Positions 35,311 through 48,532 are shown, numbered from the stretch's first letter. The stretch is 64,000 nucleotides of DNA from Pisolithus tinctorius (GCA_024663395.1 JANFAH010000083.1:147659-211658), one strand, 5' to 3'. Notes: generated by a model from the sequence alone, not told the origin. Translations and numbers: made by a program.

Positions 35311-38300
35311 TGATTCTCTTTCTCGCCCAAACAGAACCGAAAAAAAGCGAAAAAAAAGTTGCCACTATGTATAGAATGTCGAGGCTAACTTCTGGTCTAA
35401 GTCTTTTCGGTTGTGTATACTGTACCCTAAGTGTGTTGTGCGTCTTGTAATTTGTCTGTACTCCCACTTGCTGTTCTAGTTAGGTGTCTTGTTGGCTCGT
35501 TTCGGGTACATCTGTGCTTATTTGCTTGTTTATTGCCTAGATTATTGAAATGCATTTCTGGCTTCGATGCGCTGCACATTGCCTCACGGCTCGGAAGGAA
35601 CATGCTACGAAGAACAACTGAGGAGAAATGTACGAACCCGACTGTCACGGAAAATTCAGGACCACCGTCGTTATGCACATGCTGCATGTATACCCAATAG
35701 CTGCAATATCGTTCCAAGGGGATGGCGCAGCTCACAGCTCATTCTGAGTTCATGACGCCATGCCAGCTTACTCCCAACCACTTCTCCTCCTTGCACGTTC
35801 GTCGCACTTCCGGGCACCAAGTCATTAGGTGATAACAGGCTGTCCTAGGCTGTCCTCCTTCCTGTAGTGCATAATAATTTGTACCGGAATTTCTGTCAGT
35901 CAGTCAGTCAGTCAGTCAGCAAATGTACTTACCTAACCGGCGCTAATCCTGTTCCTGCAGCCCTGTCCTTATACGTTCCCCGAGAGCTGGCTCGGCGACC
36001 CCGATGAGACTTATCAGACTTATCAGGGTAATTACGAAGAGGAGCTCTCGCCCGATCCACTAACATGCTGATCGTGACTTTGTGACTGTTAACTGTACAG
36101 TCATATAGCCTATTTCCGTCCCACGGACGCAGTTCGACCGACAGCTTAGAGCCCTGAATTTTCTGAAAGTGTCTTCGCGGACCCGTCGCGAGTTTACCTA
36201 CGACATCCGTCATTTTTCTGCTTACTTTCCCATGTCAACAACCTATTCAGTAAGTGCTACTCAGCAGTCTATAACAGTGCGTATCTCAGCCACTGGCATC
36301 AATCTGAAAGTCACCTTTAGGATCATGGGGCTTGGCCTGGCTTAGCCAGTACGGACGACAGGGTCTGTCTCCATGTGTACGTATGTATCTGCCTTTCACA
36401 CGTACCCTGATCGTGTACCCGGTACAGGGCGATCGGGCGAAGAAAGTCTATAGAACAAACTGTGAAAGCGTGTGTATAGCGAAATCGAGTGCGTCTTTTC
36501 CTTACATTCGCCCGCTTCTCTACTACGCGTTATCTCGACACCAAAGGATACAATCTGAAAGACCCTACAAACACCGTAAGGGTCTATGGTGTTTCCGTCT
36601 CCGTACTATAATTTGACTCTCATTCACGTGTTCGACTAGGACGCAAGGTTTGTGCCGTAGCTAAGACGCACAATACCCACTTAGGAATGATGATCACGTC
36701 CACTATTTGGTACCGGTGACAGAACTCACATCTTCTGTTTTCTTGCGGTCGACGAATAGATAGCCTTGCACCCGGTCCCGTCGTAACGGCTTCGCCTTGA
36801 ACCAAGTCCCCTGAGTATCCCTCATAATGGATCCCTTCTCTGAAAGAAATTGTCCTCGGAGTATCAACTATCATTCTGATACCAGTCCGGACCGGTCAGA
36901 GTAGATTTCGTGTCCGAACATATGACGGAAGATGATCAGATACCACATTAGTCCAAAGACATATATGACAGCGGCATCGACTTGACCACTAATGGAAAAG
37001 TCAGTCGACGCGCAACGCAAGGCTTTGAAACCGTACTAACTCTTTGCATACTTAGTGCCATCTACAGTACTCTCTCATAGTCACTGCTAAGATAACTGCC
37101 ATTAACCTCCATTGGCCCCGAGCTTCCAACACAAACGACCCTTCTCTGGGGGGACCCGAGGCAAATTCGGATAAGGTTACGCTATTTTTGCGAGATTCTG
37201 CCACAAGTTTGGGTCTTGGAGTATCTGGATTCCATAGGGATATTCAACACGGACCCCTTTAGCCCTACTCCTGTCGCCGAGAAGACCGTCTGATGTCGGC
37301 CTTATGCGGACCTACCCATGATGACCCTGTAAAGTCTCCCACACAAAGGTTAAACCAATCTTGGCAAATCAAGCTAGGTACATTAAGAGAAAAAGAGTTT
37401 GACCGTGGTTATCTATGCCGTCTAGTGTTTGGGTAGGGTGTCATAGACATCTTCAAGGTAGCCGAGATAATTCTTCCCCACAGCTTTTGCTGCCGGTGAA
37501 CCGAAATGCTTCGAGGCGAACTGAGCGCAACGGTCACACCCAACATTGTGAAATGTCTGTAAACATCTGGCCGATAATGAATAATCATTCAAACGTCTTG
37601 AAAAACTTATTTGCGCGTCGTTAATCTCCAATCTGAAAGCCCGGCTTCACGCCCGGAAAGACCGTCGATCGCATCGTATTCCGTGCGGAAGTTGGATGAG
37701 ATATAACTTAGACGACGACGACGACGATAAGAAGTTTTGTGATACGTGTGTATCTCACTCGTACATAAGGTCTTCAGGCGTGGGGCTACACGTTAGCTGT
37801 AACGCTACATGCTTCGACTCTTCAGATGAAGGCGAAGAGCCCTTGAACCGACTTCAGCTCAGTCGTTTGAAAGCTCACCTCCATAAGCAAAGAGTCGGGC
37901 ATTCAAGTGAGTCCTTGAGCCTAGATAACCCATCAGCGCGATCAGTCTAAAACGGAGGACATAGTATAGGATGCGTTCAGACTGCCACCAATTGTGAGAG
38001 ATGAATGTAATTGTGGCATCGAAGTGTAGCAAAACAAGCTCGGGAGCATTTTCAAGGTGGCAATTTTGGGGACGGCCAGGTGGGACGCCCCGTGAGGCCG
38101 ACGTGCACTATTGTTAATCATCTTTGACAGTACAGCGTCCCGTTTGAAAGAAAAAAAAGTTGGTGAAGTCCCTCCAAATAGCTGCTAACTATCAGCCCAT
38201 CGACCGCCAATGATCAAGTAACTCACGGATAAGTTGCCTCACTATGAATACCAACTAAACATGGACTCCATACGTCAGTATAATATGCTTGCTTACGAGG

Positions 38301-39060
38301 GCATATGGACTTGGAGATTATCTCCTCCCCCACCAATAAGAGACGGCAAGCAACGATGATTGCCTTATATGGTCGTTAATTTGTCGGAGACAGAAGTGGC
38401 ATAGCCATAACCAAATGTGTTTCCATGATCGTTTGATGATCATCTTCAACATGCACTGCAAGTACTGGCAGGGACCCTGCTGATTGCTCGCTAGGTAACC
38501 ATGGATGATTCGATGATGAGGATGGCATCCCATGCATTCTTAGCAGTGCATCGTACGTAGCACGATATGACTGGGTCACATATAACACCCGTTCGTCGCA
38601 TTCTAACAGGTCCTATGACACTTCGTCTCGACATCATACTGTACGCTTTCCAGTCGATGTGCGTTCATTTCTTGTTTTTATGTCTTCTCCAAGCGGGCCA
38701 TTCTCAGTTAGTCCCTGGAACACCTCGGACTTCGCCCTCCATTTGAGTAGTCGCAAGTTCTATTGGAAGATAGGTGAAAGCAAGGTGAAAGTCATTTCTT
38801 GTAACTTCCTACTTGAGCGTCACGTTCCGGTGTCCGTAACAACGGACGTGCTGTCATATTAACAGATCAGTCAAATCGAAGCGCCCTCGTGGTAAGAACG
38901 ACACAGGTCGTTGATCTTCCGAGGTCATTTACTTATCTTCACCCCGACAATCGATCGCATAAGTAGCGGCTGTTCACAATCCAGGAGCCCTGTCCCTCAA
39001 GGCCATCCCACACACTCCTTCCAGGGTGCAGGTCATCCTCGTATCACGGCATCCAAAGAC
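35311..39060. other. 3.7-kb stretch without a supported gene
   Basis: Many short ORFs on both strands but none with a motif or clean splice chain. It holds a TCAG tandem at 35896-35919 and a GAC run at 37713-37726. An acidic ORF at 37696-37950 (YNLDDDDDDKKF) and a minus ORF at 37422-37631 (CDRCAQFASKHFGSPAAK) look the least random but match nothing I know. It may contain decayed repeats or an unrecognised lncRNA. Confidence 0.35.
35896..35920. repeat. TCAG tetranucleotide microsatellite
   Basis: About six consecutive copies of a 4-bp unit (GTCA/TCAG), in an intergenic stretch. Confidence 0.9.
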
Positions 39061-39939
39061 ATGTTCTTCCGCATCTTTCGGTTCAGGCGTAAACAACGTT
39101 CAGCTCCCCCGTCTACACCCCGTTCCGCAAAGGCGTCAACGTGCCCGGAGCCTTTGACTCCTCCGGAACATCCTGCGTCCACTCCAGCACAAGAGCCGAC
39201 GCCCGTCCCCCTCAGCCCTATCATTTTCGTTAGTCGGGATCGCAAACAAGCTGATACGTATGCTGGTCGTGTGCGCATTTCCGCAAACACCGGGTGCGGA
39301 ATATTTTCTCCACGTCCTGCGATATCTCGGAAGAAGAGACATGTGTCCTTCCTCGTCATGGGAGACGACGCTAAGGCGGGGCCCTCGTCGTCTCCACCGA
39401 CTCCATATCCATTTCTTTCTTCGTTTCCCCCATCTTCATCCCGGCCAACTCGTGAATCATTTTCCTCGGTGTCGACGCTTGTCGACACCGAACGAGCCTC
39501 ACCCAAACCCTCAGCGGCTGACGCCCTTGTCTGGGAGGATATACTCGATGAGAGGGTCTCAGGTATTGCCGAGGCGAATACGAATGCTGGTGCACAGGCC
39601 GAACTACCATCTTCACCCAGAAGAGAGAAACCAAGGGACAAGAGCCGTCACCTTTCGATGCTTCCGTCCCTGTCCAAGCGCTCCAAATCAATCCGGTTCT
39701 CTGTGCCGGTTCCTCCCCGTGGAGGGTCGGCACCTCAGACGCCTTCTATTCCATCCGGAACTTCCACTAATGTGCCGCCTCCTTCGCGTCGTACGAGTCG
39801 AAGGATCTCGGTGATTTCCACTACTAGCCTCTCGGGTTCAGCCAAGGCTAGCAAGTCGAAGAGAGCATCGAGATGGAGCCAACACGTGAAAAGCCCAGAG
39901 ACTCAGGAGGTGTTGAAAGCACTAAGTTACATGTCCTAA
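39061..39939 (+). CDS. Basic Ser/Pro-rich orphan protein
   Basis: A single-exon ORF of 292 aa starting MFFRIFRFRRKQRSAPPSTP. The frame is open further upstream to 38911, but this ATG is chosen because upstream residues look non-coding. A hydrophobic-basic N-terminus is followed by Pro/Ser-rich disorder, a short ordered part (LSPIIFVSRDRKQADTYAGR) and VSFLVMGDD. The end is strongly basic: RRTSRRISVISTTSLSGS and KASKSKRASRWSQHVK. No known domain is visible. The basic, Ser-rich tail contains several RxxS sites that kinases could use. Confidence 0.6.
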   Translation: MFFRIFRFRRKQRSAPPSTPRSAKASTCPEPLTPPEHPASTPAQEPTPVPLSPIIFVSRDRKQADTYAGRVRISANTGCGIFSPRPAISRKKRHVSFLVMGDDAKAGPSSSPPTPYPFLSSFPPSSSRPTRESFSSVSTLVDTERASPKPSAADALVWEDILDERVSGIAEANTNAGAQAELPSSPRREKPRDKSRHLSMLPSLSKRSKSIRFSVPVPPRGGSAPQTPSIPSGTSTNVPPPSRRTSRRISVISTTSLSGSAKASKSKRASRWSQHVKSPETQEVLKALSYMS

Positions 39940-40835
39940 GGAACGGTAGCACCAAATGATCGACATTCTGGTATGTGGTATATGGGGAAAAAGTCGACAT
40001 TTTCAATTTGTGGGGAGATGCCGAAAAACGAGATGGTATTTGCTGTTGAGCGAGAGGTTGGCGGGATACGTGGGAGACACACCAGTGCTTTTCGGTCGAT
40101 GGTATGACGACGGAGCCAGAGTTGGTCGAAGATTTGGTGTTCCAGCCGCACAAGTATTCTATCCACACGTTCTTTTCTTCGCCTTTTTTTTATCTTACAG
40201 TAGTCGCCTGTCTCGAAATTACTTGGAACTGATACTGTAAGCTTCGGGCAGCAGTGCTCTTTGAGATCTTTAGTGCACAATACGGCGTGAAGCCTCATGG
40301 AATATGAAGAGCTGGATCCTACTTCGTACATAACAACTAGGAATCACTAGATATCGCCCATGGTGGATTTTCCTACCCGCAATCAAGTACTGCTGAGCGG
40401 CAGAGGATACAGAGATGCATTAATGGCACACCTCTGAGTACGACGTGCGTGATGTGTGTATTTATCATGGTAATATCATCATTCTCTTCTTCGCTCAGCC
40501 CTGCGAAATACTAGTAAAGTATGACCCACCTCCGCAATTGCGTGCACTCCGGGTATGTATTGGTAGCCCCAAAAGGATCCAAGCACTCACTCACCAGATC
40601 AAATGGTATGCCGACTCGTCGACAAACACGAGCTAGTTGGGTTCTTCGCTGAATGCATCGCGTGTCGCACAGCCCTCTATTCTTATTTCTGTCAATGGTG
40701 AACATTGAACAGTGAACCTCCAAAAATACAGACCCAGATGGCTACAATAATAAGTACATAATATGGACGACGCAGGAAACACGACGGAATAGATCAATGT
40801 TACACTCACAACGCACAAGTACAGTAGAGATGTCG
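39940..40835. other. Convergent intergenic region, no gene
   Basis: Minus ORF 39936-40331 overlaps the 3' end of the orphan gene and has no family pattern. Nothing else is recognised. Confidence 0.4.
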
Positions 40836-41949
40836 TCAAGCGAACGACAACAATAATTGTATTGCCGTGCCCAGCAACACCGTACTAGCCAATAGATGCG
40901 CCGCGAATGATGATGGGAGAGCACCGTCAACAAGTGGAACTGCCAATGCGATCGTCTGATTCAAGCAAACTGTCAAATTCGTATCGATGTTCGACGGAAG
41001 GGGTGAATCCGTCATATTGGTGTTGTTACTGAACGTTACTGAGTTGTTGTACCCATCCAGCGTTAGTACGACGCTACTTGCGCGATAGTATTGAATGGCT
41101 TGTTCGGGATGTGGGGCAGTCGCAGAGCTCGCGTTAAAGGCTACTGGCGAGGAGGAGCTGGATGAAGAGAGGTAGTGCGAGCAGTTGGCGTCGATGGAAT
41201 GAATAAGGGACACAATGGTGCTATTGTCAGATAAGACATGAAATATGGTATTTGGGCTGGAAGTGTTGGATATAAACGTGGCTTCCATGAGGGGACCGCC
41301 GAAACGGCTCGTATTATAGGCGTCCCCGTACTGCATGAAAAATAGTACCATCAACAAGAAGGACGTGCAATCATACACATCGAAAGGAAATACCTCTGAA
41401 CCATTGAGATAAGGTTGACTCTCTGCTGCAGTGTCATTCCACACGACTGGCCAGTACCAGAACGGGAAACCACGACCTGAAACGCCGCGTCCTGTGATGC
41501 TCGGATACCCGCTTCCATAGGTTCTGTCGGTCCACAGTTCGGGTCATAGACGACAGTCAGCGTTCAGGAAGAATGGTTACCTGCTGCCGAATATTTCGTC
41601 CCTCGTCCCCCCACCAGCACTCCGCCCGGCGAACAACTCACCGGGGGGAATCACGATGGATTCTCCACCGCCATATCCATAAGCAGTCGCACTACTCTTC
41701 CCGAGACTTCCGGACGAACTCGACGAAGACGAAAGAGGAATCGAACTTAGTTTGCCAGTCGAAGTACCTGAAGACAGAGGAACTATCCTTAGGGAAACGT
41801 TAATCGGTAGAACTTCCACCCGGACTCTTACCACCACTGCCAGAACTTTCGCTTTCTCCCGGGCCCTCCAAACCGCCCGCACCCACACCCTCACCAGCAC
41901 CAGCACCGATACCACCTTCGCCACCGACTGCAACTGCTCCACGCCGGGC
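40836..41949 (-). CDS. Secreted/anchored glycoprotein conserved in agaricomycetes (5' end unresolved)
   Basis: Minus-strand exons run from an acceptor near 41949 (CGTAG) through a Gly-rich segment (GEGGIGAGAGEGVGAGGLEG). They continue with KSSATAYGYGGGESIVIPPG, ELFAGRSAGGGTRDEIFG, TYGSGYPSITGRGVSGRGFP, FWYWPVVWNDTAAESQ and YGDAYNTSRFGGPLMEATF. The end is a hydrophobic tail (AAHLLASTVLLGTAIQLLLSFA). Many N-glycosylation sequons (NNTNMT, NQT, NGS, NTS, NDS) and the terminal hydrophobic stretch suggest a GPI anchor at the cell surface. The block GGGTRDEIFGSRTYGSGYP looks like a conserved family signature I have seen in uncharacterised fungal proteins. The exon with the start codon and signal peptide was not found; it should lie between 41950 and about 42300. 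Confidence 0.65.
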
Positions 41950-41999
41950 CCTACGTGAAATGAAGGGAACGTGCATGGAAATTAAAAAAATGAGGGGAG

Positions 42000-42748
42000 T
42001 GAATTGCTTCGGAGGGTGGTTCTGGGTAAAAGGAGTCCATTATAAATGCCAGTGCGCACTTGTGCTGTATGACCATACTTCAGGAGTATCACGAGTGGCA
42101 GTGGCTGATGCCAAAGCCCTCCAGGCGCCCCTCCAGCAGTACCATCTCCGACTCCCGCGCCAGTGGAGGGCTCAGGGAGGACGGAACAAAAAATTTTCAG
42201 ACCTAGACCTGGAAGCGTCCAGGAATATGCCGATCGATTAGAACCCCCCGAAGCTTATCTACCTCAGCACAGTGGTATGCGGAAAAGAAACGGCAGACGA
42301 GCCTGCAGCATCAGTTCACAGTATGTATAATTCCGAGTTGTGCCAGAATACTTGAGGTATCGCTCGTACTAGCATTAGATTTTTCCAGGCTCCACAGCAC
42401 ACCGCAGGCTGCGGAAGCGCCCTCCCCCTTCACACTCTTCACACCGCACGTGTGGTGACGTCAACGAAGGTATGCCTACTGCATCCGTGTCCCAGTAAGC
42501 TGCGACATTGAATGGCGAGTGGATAGAGCGCTTTGATAATCTGCTTTATGGCTTGTGTTGCACCACACTCATCACCGTGTGTTGTACTGACCCGTCAGTT
42601 CGGAAGTCCATGGTCTTCACTATCTGCATCGTGACAGTACTAATCCCAATCTTTCAAAGTTTCCTCGGATTGTAGAACCTGAAGACAATGGCAGTGGCTC
42701 TGATAGGACATACTGGTACAAGTTCAATAGGTATGCTATGCGTATCTC
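42000..42748. other. Intergenic / possible 5' exons of the glycoprotein gene
   Basis: Holds no ORF with a motif. The missing first exon of the minus-strand glycoprotein gene should be here. Confidence 0.3.
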
Positions 42749-44083
42749 TTACTGTTCTTCCTTGGACTCCGATCCCTCTTCAGACTTGTGCTTTCGACGT
42801 ATGATAACATAGTTATCAGCGTCTTCGCCGGCAGGGATAGCTTCGATGTCGCCCTTCACTACACCGGAACGCTCGGGTGTGAAGTAATTTCTGCAGTGCG
42901 TAAGAGGAGAGTCAGTAATTCAAGCAGAGCGATCACAGGCATGCAAGCGAGGAGATCGCTAACCTTTCAGCTCGGATCATGTACAGATCGTGTGAGAGAA
43001 GTCCGTGTCCAGCTACAGGACCATAATACGATGTGCCTGCTAGTGAGCCGATGATGCACGTCCCCACGAGAAGGGAAAGGTAGAAACGATACTGCGAGTA
43101 CCATACCGGCGCTATGAATCGCAGGACGCGACAAATAAGAAAAAGCAAGATGTCAGCCATCGCCATCATCCCAAGCGATTATACCGTATCGAAAACTCAC
43201 TCCATCCCCAAGCGGTGGCCCTGTTATCGGCGTACCACAACCCCACGAATCCAAGCCACTGGCAAAGCAGGGCTGTCGTAGGCTGTAGCGTGATTGTAGA
43301 CCACGCAACGATAGCTGGGGCCACTCCAAGGCAAAGCCGTCTATAGCCTTTATACCCCCCATACCCGGCTATCTCCATACCCCAGTGCAGTGCGCCTGAA
43401 GGTAGAGAGGCCCAATAAGCAACGCTTGGATAAAATTAATATTACCACACGAGGAAAGTCGTACCTAGGAAAGATAGCAGCACGGCGCCGTAATGGACTT
43501 GGAAGTTAAGAGCTTGATCAAGAACGGTGAGCGCGACACCTGGATCGAGATTCGTAGCTAGTCCCAACGTAGCCAGTCCCGCCTGGTGGGCAAGGTACAC
43601 GGTCGTCCCTGCAGATGCAATGTACGGCAAACCACCAGCAAGACCCATAACAAACACCGGAGTGGGCACCTTGACCGCAACAGCACCCGTAATTCCAAAC
43701 TGTTAAAGTGACATGATATGAGCCGTTTCATCGTAACACACCGAACCATGCGTCCATGCTTAAGGTGTACTTACGAAAGAGTCAACTTTAGGTTTCACAG
43801 TGTCGACAGTGAACACGCCGCCCGCAATCTCGCGCGCCCAATCAGTAAGCGAGTTCCCTAATTCCTCCTTCACGTTCTGCGTAGCATGCTCGACGGATTG
43901 ACTACCGGGTCTTCCTGAGACCGAGCTGGCAGCGAAGCGCGCGTGCAGTCGAGAAAGGCCACCACCAGTGGCTACAAGACCGATTGTCCCGGGGACGCGC
44001 CCTGGACGTTTGAGCGAGATTGGGGAATTGCGCAACGCGAATGGACGTGCAAGGCAGACAAGTCGCTGGTACATCGTTTGCAA
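42749..44083 (-). CDS. TMEM69/DUF3429-family mitochondrial inner membrane protein
   Basis: Minus-strand exons give an N-terminus rich in Arg, Ala and Ser (MYQRLVCLARPFALRNSPIS), which resembles a mitochondrial presequence. Next come FGITGAVAVKVPTPVFVMGL, AGGLPYIASAGTTVYLAHQAG, FQVHYGAVLLSFLGT, ALHWGMEIAGYGGYKGYRR, AWSTITLQPTTALLCQWLGF and YRFYLSLLVGTCIIGSLAGTSYYGP. The C-terminus is soluble (NYFTPERSGVVKGDIEAIPA) and stops at 42749. The order of membrane segments and the H-W-G-ME motif are those of DUF3429 (PF11911). Its molecular function is not established. Four introns are inferred. Confidence 0.75.
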
Positions 44084-45468
44084 TGAAGCTAGCTAGCCTG
44101 GCGCAAGGCTGTCTTATGTGCGTTGGGCGCAACCACCTCAGGTATGACGTCATAGCCACCCTATGCGGTCAGAGCTCCAAGTGGGGGACCTGAGTGTCTC
44201 GTGAAGCCTTACGTCCCGGATACTGAAGCAGTGAAGAATTCGGAGTGTTCGCTAGCAGACTCCGAATCAGTCATGGATGCTCCATGTTGGAGGAAAGGGT
44301 TTGACGGTGTGGCGCACTGCAACGTCATACACTAACCGACAGACCCGAGACCAAGTTGAAATGCCGGTCAATGTGTTCTGAATTTGACTATGCATGCTGA
44401 CCTCCCTTGACCCTCTTGAACCCGGAAAATATCGGTCGGAAAAGTCGTGATAGGAGCACGGACATTTCTTTCGATCACAATCGTGCCACGCGGCTGAGGT
44501 CGGCGGTCCTGGTTAATCACAAGGGCAGCCGACAATATATAAGTCCGCACATTTGTCCTTTTTTTTTTTCGGGGTTGCGTGAGGGTTCGCAAGGCAGTGG
44601 TTCGAGTTCAACACAACGTGGCGCAGTGCGCACGGAGGTTACGCCCTGCCGTATGCAGCTTACCTGGAAAGATATGGTGGAAGGGACTGCACTGTGTTGA
44701 AAAAACAACGTTCTAGGCAGTTGGGAAATCAATATTTTACTATCACTATTCGGAATGGCGGGCAGCAATTGAAGTACGGTCGCCGAGCGCGGGATCGACA
44801 AATCTGAGTGAAAAAGGTCACGGTCCTCGAACGAGCTTTGGGTATTCGGCGGCGGTATGTATGTGGGCCACTGACCCAGGAAGAGCTCAGGGTACTGGAA
44901 TCTGCCACGCGGCACACCCACTCACACTATTTCCCGCGCTCGGGTCTCGAATTGAAAAAATAAAATAAGAAATACAAAACGACGAGGTCCTCACCCTTTA
45001 AACGGCACAGTCATATAGGCACGCACGGTCACCATATCTGCTTCACGAGCCTAGTTATCGGATCCCCCTAGGAGTGTGAACGAGTGTGCTGCTTGTTATC
45101 AGTAATCAGAACACATTGACAGGTATCTCCTTTTCCAGCGGGCACACCGCGCACATCGCAATCACCTGCTTTGGTAGCCATGGGAAGTTGAAGGGTTTTG
45201 TCTTCGCGGCTGCTCTAGAACGGAGGCCTGAAGTCGAGCACCACTTCACGCGGTACCAGAGCGAATTATTAAGATTCGAACGGAGTCACATCACAAGGCA
45301 CGAAAGGCACTGTGCGCTCCCACCAGGACCCTGCTTACAGCACCAGCAGCTCAGTGGTGCAGAATAGTAAGACCAACGTGCGTTCCACCATTTTGGGATC
45401 TGTGCACAAGGTTAGCGCCACCAGAAAACCAAGAAAAATGTGTCCATCGCTTACCAAAACTAATCTAC
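44084..45468. other. Intergenic region, nothing recognised
   Basis: About 1.4 kb upstream of the TMEM69-like gene and downstream of the transporter gene. It has a run of about ten T at 44561-44570 and a few unsupported ORFs. Confidence 0.4.
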
Positions 45469-48398
45469 TTATGGGGCGGGATCTCCCATTCGTGATGTAT
45501 CCCCCCCATTGACGTTGCGAGTCTCATTGCTCCCGACTTCCGTTTCCACTGACTTCCGCCCATCCAGGTCAGCAGCGTCGACGGCGTTCTGCTTATCTCC
45601 GAGGTACCAGTTTGGCATCCCCAGTGCAAGCACCATGGGTAGTACGCTGACGACGACAGCAGCAATTACCATTATCTTCATCGTGTCGTCGTACGCTGTC
45701 ATCATGTGCAACGGTGATTATATGCTAGAAAACAAGGGTTGTCATGTGTACCTTGTATGGCGCCTTCACGGACGGGGTTCCCACGCGGCAACGACGTGAC
45801 CGAGGTAATACTGCCGTACAAGTCGGCACGCTGCACGTCCGTCAACCATGGCAGATATTTCTCCAGATTACGAGGCATTGTGTTGGACCATATGGCCCCG
45901 GCTTATCATGTGACGCGTCAGTCATCTCTCTCCAAAATCTTATAGCCAGGCACAAGGTACCTACCGCATGCATTCCCAGCGGCGCCACCAATCTCCGTCA
46001 ACAATAAGACGAGTGCAGTGATAATTGCGACGTCCGCGTGCGGTACGGATGCTTGGGCACCGACCTGAGAAGAGACCGCCGCGAGGCCACCACCCAACCC
46101 TTGCAAGATCTGGGTAGCGACGAGTTCAGCGTCAGAGCTATTCGCACCTCGAGAGTAGATCATCATCGTGACACCGCTGCAGACCGAGGTAAGAACGACA
46201 AACACAGCCCATCATATAGTCTAAGACCAGCTCACGCGAAGCGCACGATCAACCCGGTGATAAGTACATACTGCAAAATGTGAGACTACCACACGGCGAA
46301 TTGGCGGCGGGAAATCGGACCTTGTAACGATGGAAATAACGCATGCATATACCGGCAATGATACCGGAGAACGTTAGTGCGACAGACTGGGCCTGCATGA
46401 AGTATGTCGCGTTGACTAATGACCTAAGACAGGAATCAGTACATCGGCGACTCGCGTAACATTAATTGGAACGGAACACGTACCACGGCTTTACAACCAG
46501 TACAAACGAGTACAAGTAGGTATAGGTGAGATAGAACGACATCTGGCGTGGACATTTGACCTAAGCCATAGACCAGATGTGAGTGCAACCATGACACTCA
46601 CGAAATCAAAAAATCCGATGAGTGCTGCAATAATGACGCTTGTATTCCTCATGAAACGAGGCGCGAAAACAGGGATCTTCGCGACACGGATGTCCCAATA
46701 CGCGAAGACCCCAAGTAGAACCACTCCGACAATCAACATAGCGATGATCGGCCCTAACCCTCGCCAGTCATTTACATTTCGATGGAAACAGCGGGCTTAG
46801 TCGTACCACTTCTCAGCGATCCACTGACAGACATGGTAAGGGGGAGCAGGATCAAGGAGATCGCCGCTCCAAGTAGGATGAGTCCCACGAGATCAAGTTG
46901 CTCTGCTATCCGCTGGAACCGTTGCTTCAGGATATCATAGTTAAACTGGCGGCTGTCCTTTGAACTTCGCGTTGTCTGGGAATAGCGGGACAGAGACCTG
47001 GCTCGAGATCGTGTTCTGCTCAAGAGCGAATCCACCAGCGGCAAATTCTTGGCCTTACGTTCGCCCCACAACAGGGTGGTGATGAGCGGAGCGAGCACAA
47101 GGGGCATCAGGATAGCGAACATGCCGTCTGTGTATCACATTCATGAGAGCTTGTTAAATACCGGGTACGCTCGGCAACTCACATCCCCACCTCCATCCTA
47201 GATGCTCGACCACGGCTGAAGAAATATTAGGTCCTACAAATGCATTTATAATGAACGGCGTAGAGGCGAGCGATACAACGAGTCCTCTCCAGGTCAGTGT
47301 GGTAATATCAGCAATTACAATCTGTGTGAGTAGTTGCAGTCCACTAAACATCCGGAAGTCAGAAACTGAAGCAGCGTAGGGACAATGCTAACGCACGTAT
47401 TTCCGCTGTGATGACCAACGGGACACCATCGTCCGTGTATGTCATGTTAGCGGCGCGGGATGAAGGAATCAATTAACGATGACGGACATGGCGTAAAGAA
47501 TAATGCCACCTGCTATCACACCTACGCTCGGTGCTGAGGCAATAACGGAATAACCTGTGAGAAACGTTTTAGCGCCCACAAGAAGGCGGCCCGGACCATC
47601 CCCACCTAGAGCGTAGAAACATACTGGGGTTCCATAATGAGACACCCGAGCGTTGAGACAAACTAGTATGCGCACTCACGAACAGTTACATATGCCGTTC
47701 CACGGGAGGAGACATCTGCTATCTTTGCAATGACAGGTTTTCCGACGGCGACTGTACGAAAGCAACAATATGTCAGCAATGCCGCAAGGTTCGCTTTACA
47801 AAATTTTGCAAATCGCCCGCGTCGGCCGAACCATCGCTGCGCAGCGACAACAGAACAATGTGGACACGTTTTCGCACCTATGAGTGACTGTACAACGGTA
47901 ATAGCACCTATAAGGCTATGTTCTCCGAAGCTCGAGGTGGCGAAGGTGAGATAGGCAGGTGTCGTGGAAGAATCGAGTGCATAAACGAACGACGCGAGTG
48001 CAAGACTGGCACAAACCAAGACACGAGCATATTGAACAGAGTGGGTGGCAGTCATTGTGTCAGGATCACACGACGTTCCGGGAACATGGCTGGTGAGACG
48101 AGAGAGAAGCAGAGCGGATAAATGGTACACGCCTTGCGAACAGAACCCATCGTGAATACCGTCCGTACACTTGCAAAGCAGCTTCAACCTTTTTTACGCC
48201 AACGTGTGCTTCTTCCTCTAGCTCTACGATGGATATAGTATCGTCGCCCACTTCTGACGAGTGTGATGGCATATCCTCGTCTCCACCTGCGTGTTCGTTG
48301 TTACAATTCAGCGTCATCAGAGTTGTCCGTGAGCGCTGTAAGCTACGCTCACTGTCAGGAGGTTCAACCGGGAGGCGCCTGTAGCCTCCGAGCATCAT
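45469..48398 (-). CDS. MFS transporter, siderophore-iron (SIT/ARN) type
   Basis: Many minus-strand exons. The hydrophilic N-terminus has DDTISIVELEEEAHVGVKKV. Membrane segments follow, with SFVYALDSSTTPAYLTFATS, SSFGEHSLIGAITVVQSLIG, VGKPVIAKIADVSSRGTAY, IASAPSVGVIAGGIILYAMS, LQLLTQIVIADITTLTWRGL, TPFIINAFVGPNISSAVVEH and GWRWG. A basic cytoplasmic loop lies mid-protein (DSLLSRTRSRARSLSR). Then come LGVFAYWDIRVAKIPVFAPR and the C-terminal VVSVLPMVLALGMPNWYLGD with KQNAVDAADLDG. The end motif YLGDKQNAV is characteristic of fungal siderophore transporters, plasma-membrane proton symporters that import Fe-siderophores. One intron (about 126 nt, near 47754-47880) is longer than usual. The join between exons 1 and 2 near 48070-48165 is uncertain. 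Confidence 0.85.
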
Positions 48399-48532
48399 GA
48401 AGACGAGTCCGAGGGAAGGAAGCGCTGACTACCGAAAGCGGTGACTTTTATCAGATAAGGATCTTCTGACAAGCGGTGCCAATAATGTACGAGACTAATA
48501 CGTATACACACAGGGAAGTGAAAATATGACCG

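Noticed and set aside
39033..39641. 202-codon minus-strand ORF opposite the basic orphan gene
   Set aside because: It mirrors the plus-strand Ser/Pro codons; the plus strand has better composition and a full-length frame.
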